Shown piece after piece: positions 63,280-64,000 of a stretch of 64,000 nt of DNA. Every line of letters starts with the position of its first letter. Within the stretch, counting starts at the first letter, position 1. The notes below the pieces were generated by a model. The model saw nothing but the letters and a program-made list of their open reading frames with translations. It made no database searches and was not told the origin of the DNA. The position numbers and the translations under genes were made by a program. Source of the stretch: Kaistella carnis (GTDB lineage Bacteria > Bacteroidota > Bacteroidia > Flavobacteriales > Weeksellaceae); NCBI RefSeq assembly GCF_003860585.1, contig NZ_CP034159.1, positions 2,914,001 to 2,978,000 of the forward strand. The letters run 5' to 3'.

Positions 63280-64000
63280 ATGAAATTATTTGATCTCATC
63301 ATCATTGGCGGAGGACCAATTGGCTTAAACTGCGCATTGGAGGCGGAAAAAGCGGGCCTCTCTTATCTTATTATCGAGAAAGGGACGATTGTAAATTCCC
63401 TGTACAACTATCCTTTGTACATGACTTTTTTTTCCACTGCAGATAAACTTGAAATTGCAGATATTCCTTTTATAACCACTTCTCCAAAACCCGGCAGAAG
63501 AGATGCTTTGGAATATTATCAGGGGATCTCACGACAGCGAAATATCAATATTAATTTATACGAAGAGGTTTTAAAAATTACCAAAGAAGAACAATTTGTG
63601 GTTGAAACTTCGAAGTCTGTTTATTTAGCAAAGAAAGTCGTTATTGCCACCGGTTTTTATGATATTCCGAACAAAATGAATGTAAAAGGGGAGGAGTTGT
63701 CGAAAGTAAAACACTATTATTCTGAACCTTATCCGTATGCCAATCAGAAAATTGCCGTAATTGGATCCAGTAATTCCGCGGTTGATGCAGCTTTAGAAAC
63801 CTATCGTAAAGGAGCAGAAGTCACCATGATCATCCGTCATTCTGAGATTTCTAAAAGCGTGAAATATTGGGTTAAACCGGATATTGAAAACCGAATTAAA
63901 GAAGGAAATATCGCCGCTTATTTTAATGCTGAAGTTCTAGAAATAACACCAACTACAATTATCTTTAAAGATGAAAATCAAACAGTTCAGGAAATTGAAA
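63280..64000 (+). CDS. ypdA: YpdA-family putative bacillithiol disulfide reductase (cut by window end)
   Basis: Partial: 240 N-terminal residues are visible and the frame is open at the right edge. FAD-binding start FDLIIIGGGPIGLNCALEAE, NSLYNYPLYMTFFSTADKLE, VVIATGFYDIPN, and the NADPH-binding motif IAVIGSSNSAVDAALETYRK are the features of the thioredoxin-reductase-like YpdA group. Its members reduce bacillithiol disulfide using NADPH; many Flavobacteriia make bacillithiol. It lacks a visible CxxC in this part, as expected for YpdA. The promoter lies directly in front. Confidence 0.88.
   Translation, partial: MKLFDLIIIGGGPIGLNCALEAEKAGLSYLIIEKGTIVNSLYNYPLYMTFFSTADKLEIADIPFITTSPKPGRRDALEYYQGISRQRNININLYEEVLKITKEEQFVVETSKSVYLAKKVVIATGFYDIPNKMNVKGEELSKVKHYYSEPYPYANQKIAVIGSSNSAVDAALETYRKGAEVTMIIRHSEISKSVKYWVKPDIENRIKEGNIAAYFNAEVLEITPTTIIFKDENQTVQEIE

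Overview
The window looks like a chromosomal segment of a Bacteroidota bacterium of the class Flavobacteriia, most likely Weeksellaceae (Chryseobacterium/Kaistella-like). Grounds: low G+C; a SusC/RagA-type TonB receptor; a PorX-type response regulator of the type IX secretion system; a fused lpxC-fabZ gene; an EpsG-type polysaccharide polymerase; and many promoters with the Bacteroidetes -7 box TAnnTTTG instead of E. coli-like boxes. The genus is inference; no rRNA gene is present to test it.

Layout. 1-2688: minus-strand pair of a TlpA-like thioredoxin protein and a SusC/RagA receptor cut by the window edge. 2689-11159: an accessory, repeat-rich zone. It holds a diverged 123-bp tandem repeat, a candidate structured RNA with a pseudoknot (3601-3836), a small XRE regulator with a palindromic operator, an OmpA-family protein, a field of GC-rich palindromic repeats around a DUF559 nuclease gene (6600-8262), lplA, and a dead IS3-family transposase.

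11160-35821: a roughly 25-kb plus-strand surface polysaccharide (capsule/O-antigen) locus. It has UDP-sugar aminotransferase and 4,6-dehydratase genes, Wza and Wzc export proteins, an Fdt/Qdt-type cassette for a dTDP-3-acetamido-3,6-dideoxyhexose, Wzx flippase, EpsG-type Wzy, five glycosyltransferases, a secreted beta-helix protein, a reductase plus WecA/WbpL-like initiating transferase, a Gfo/Idh/MocA oxidoreductase, and rmlC, rmlB and rmlA, with a four-helix-bundle (S23) gene inserted between rmlB and rmlA. The dTDP-glucose made by RmlA/RmlB can feed the Fdt cassette; rmlD is not in the cluster. The middle (about 20.3-28.5 kb) is very AT-rich and contains the remnant of a second polymerase gene, as expected of an exchanged serotype module.

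35971-64000: mostly housekeeping. Antiporter, rimO, RlpA-like protein, exodeoxyribonuclease III, porX, an HD phosphohydrolase, a lipid A/EF-P operon (lpxD, lpxC-fabZ, lpxA, efp, second lpxD-like gene), sucD, an outer-membrane barrel, a NatAB-type ABC exporter, dusB, small envelope proteins, a thioredoxin-fold protein, glnS, three consecutive secreted proteins, a DUF900-type hydrolase and the start of a YpdA-family gene. Repeats recur here too: a telomere-like hexamer array (39506-39559) and two hairpin repeats (39374-39404, 54059-54110).

Most notable: the pseudoknotted RNA candidate beside a lone XRE gene, the DUF559/palindromic-repeat array, the S23 gene bracketed by inverted repeats inside the rml operon, and a series of promoters placed so close to ATG that the transcripts should be leaderless or nearly so.
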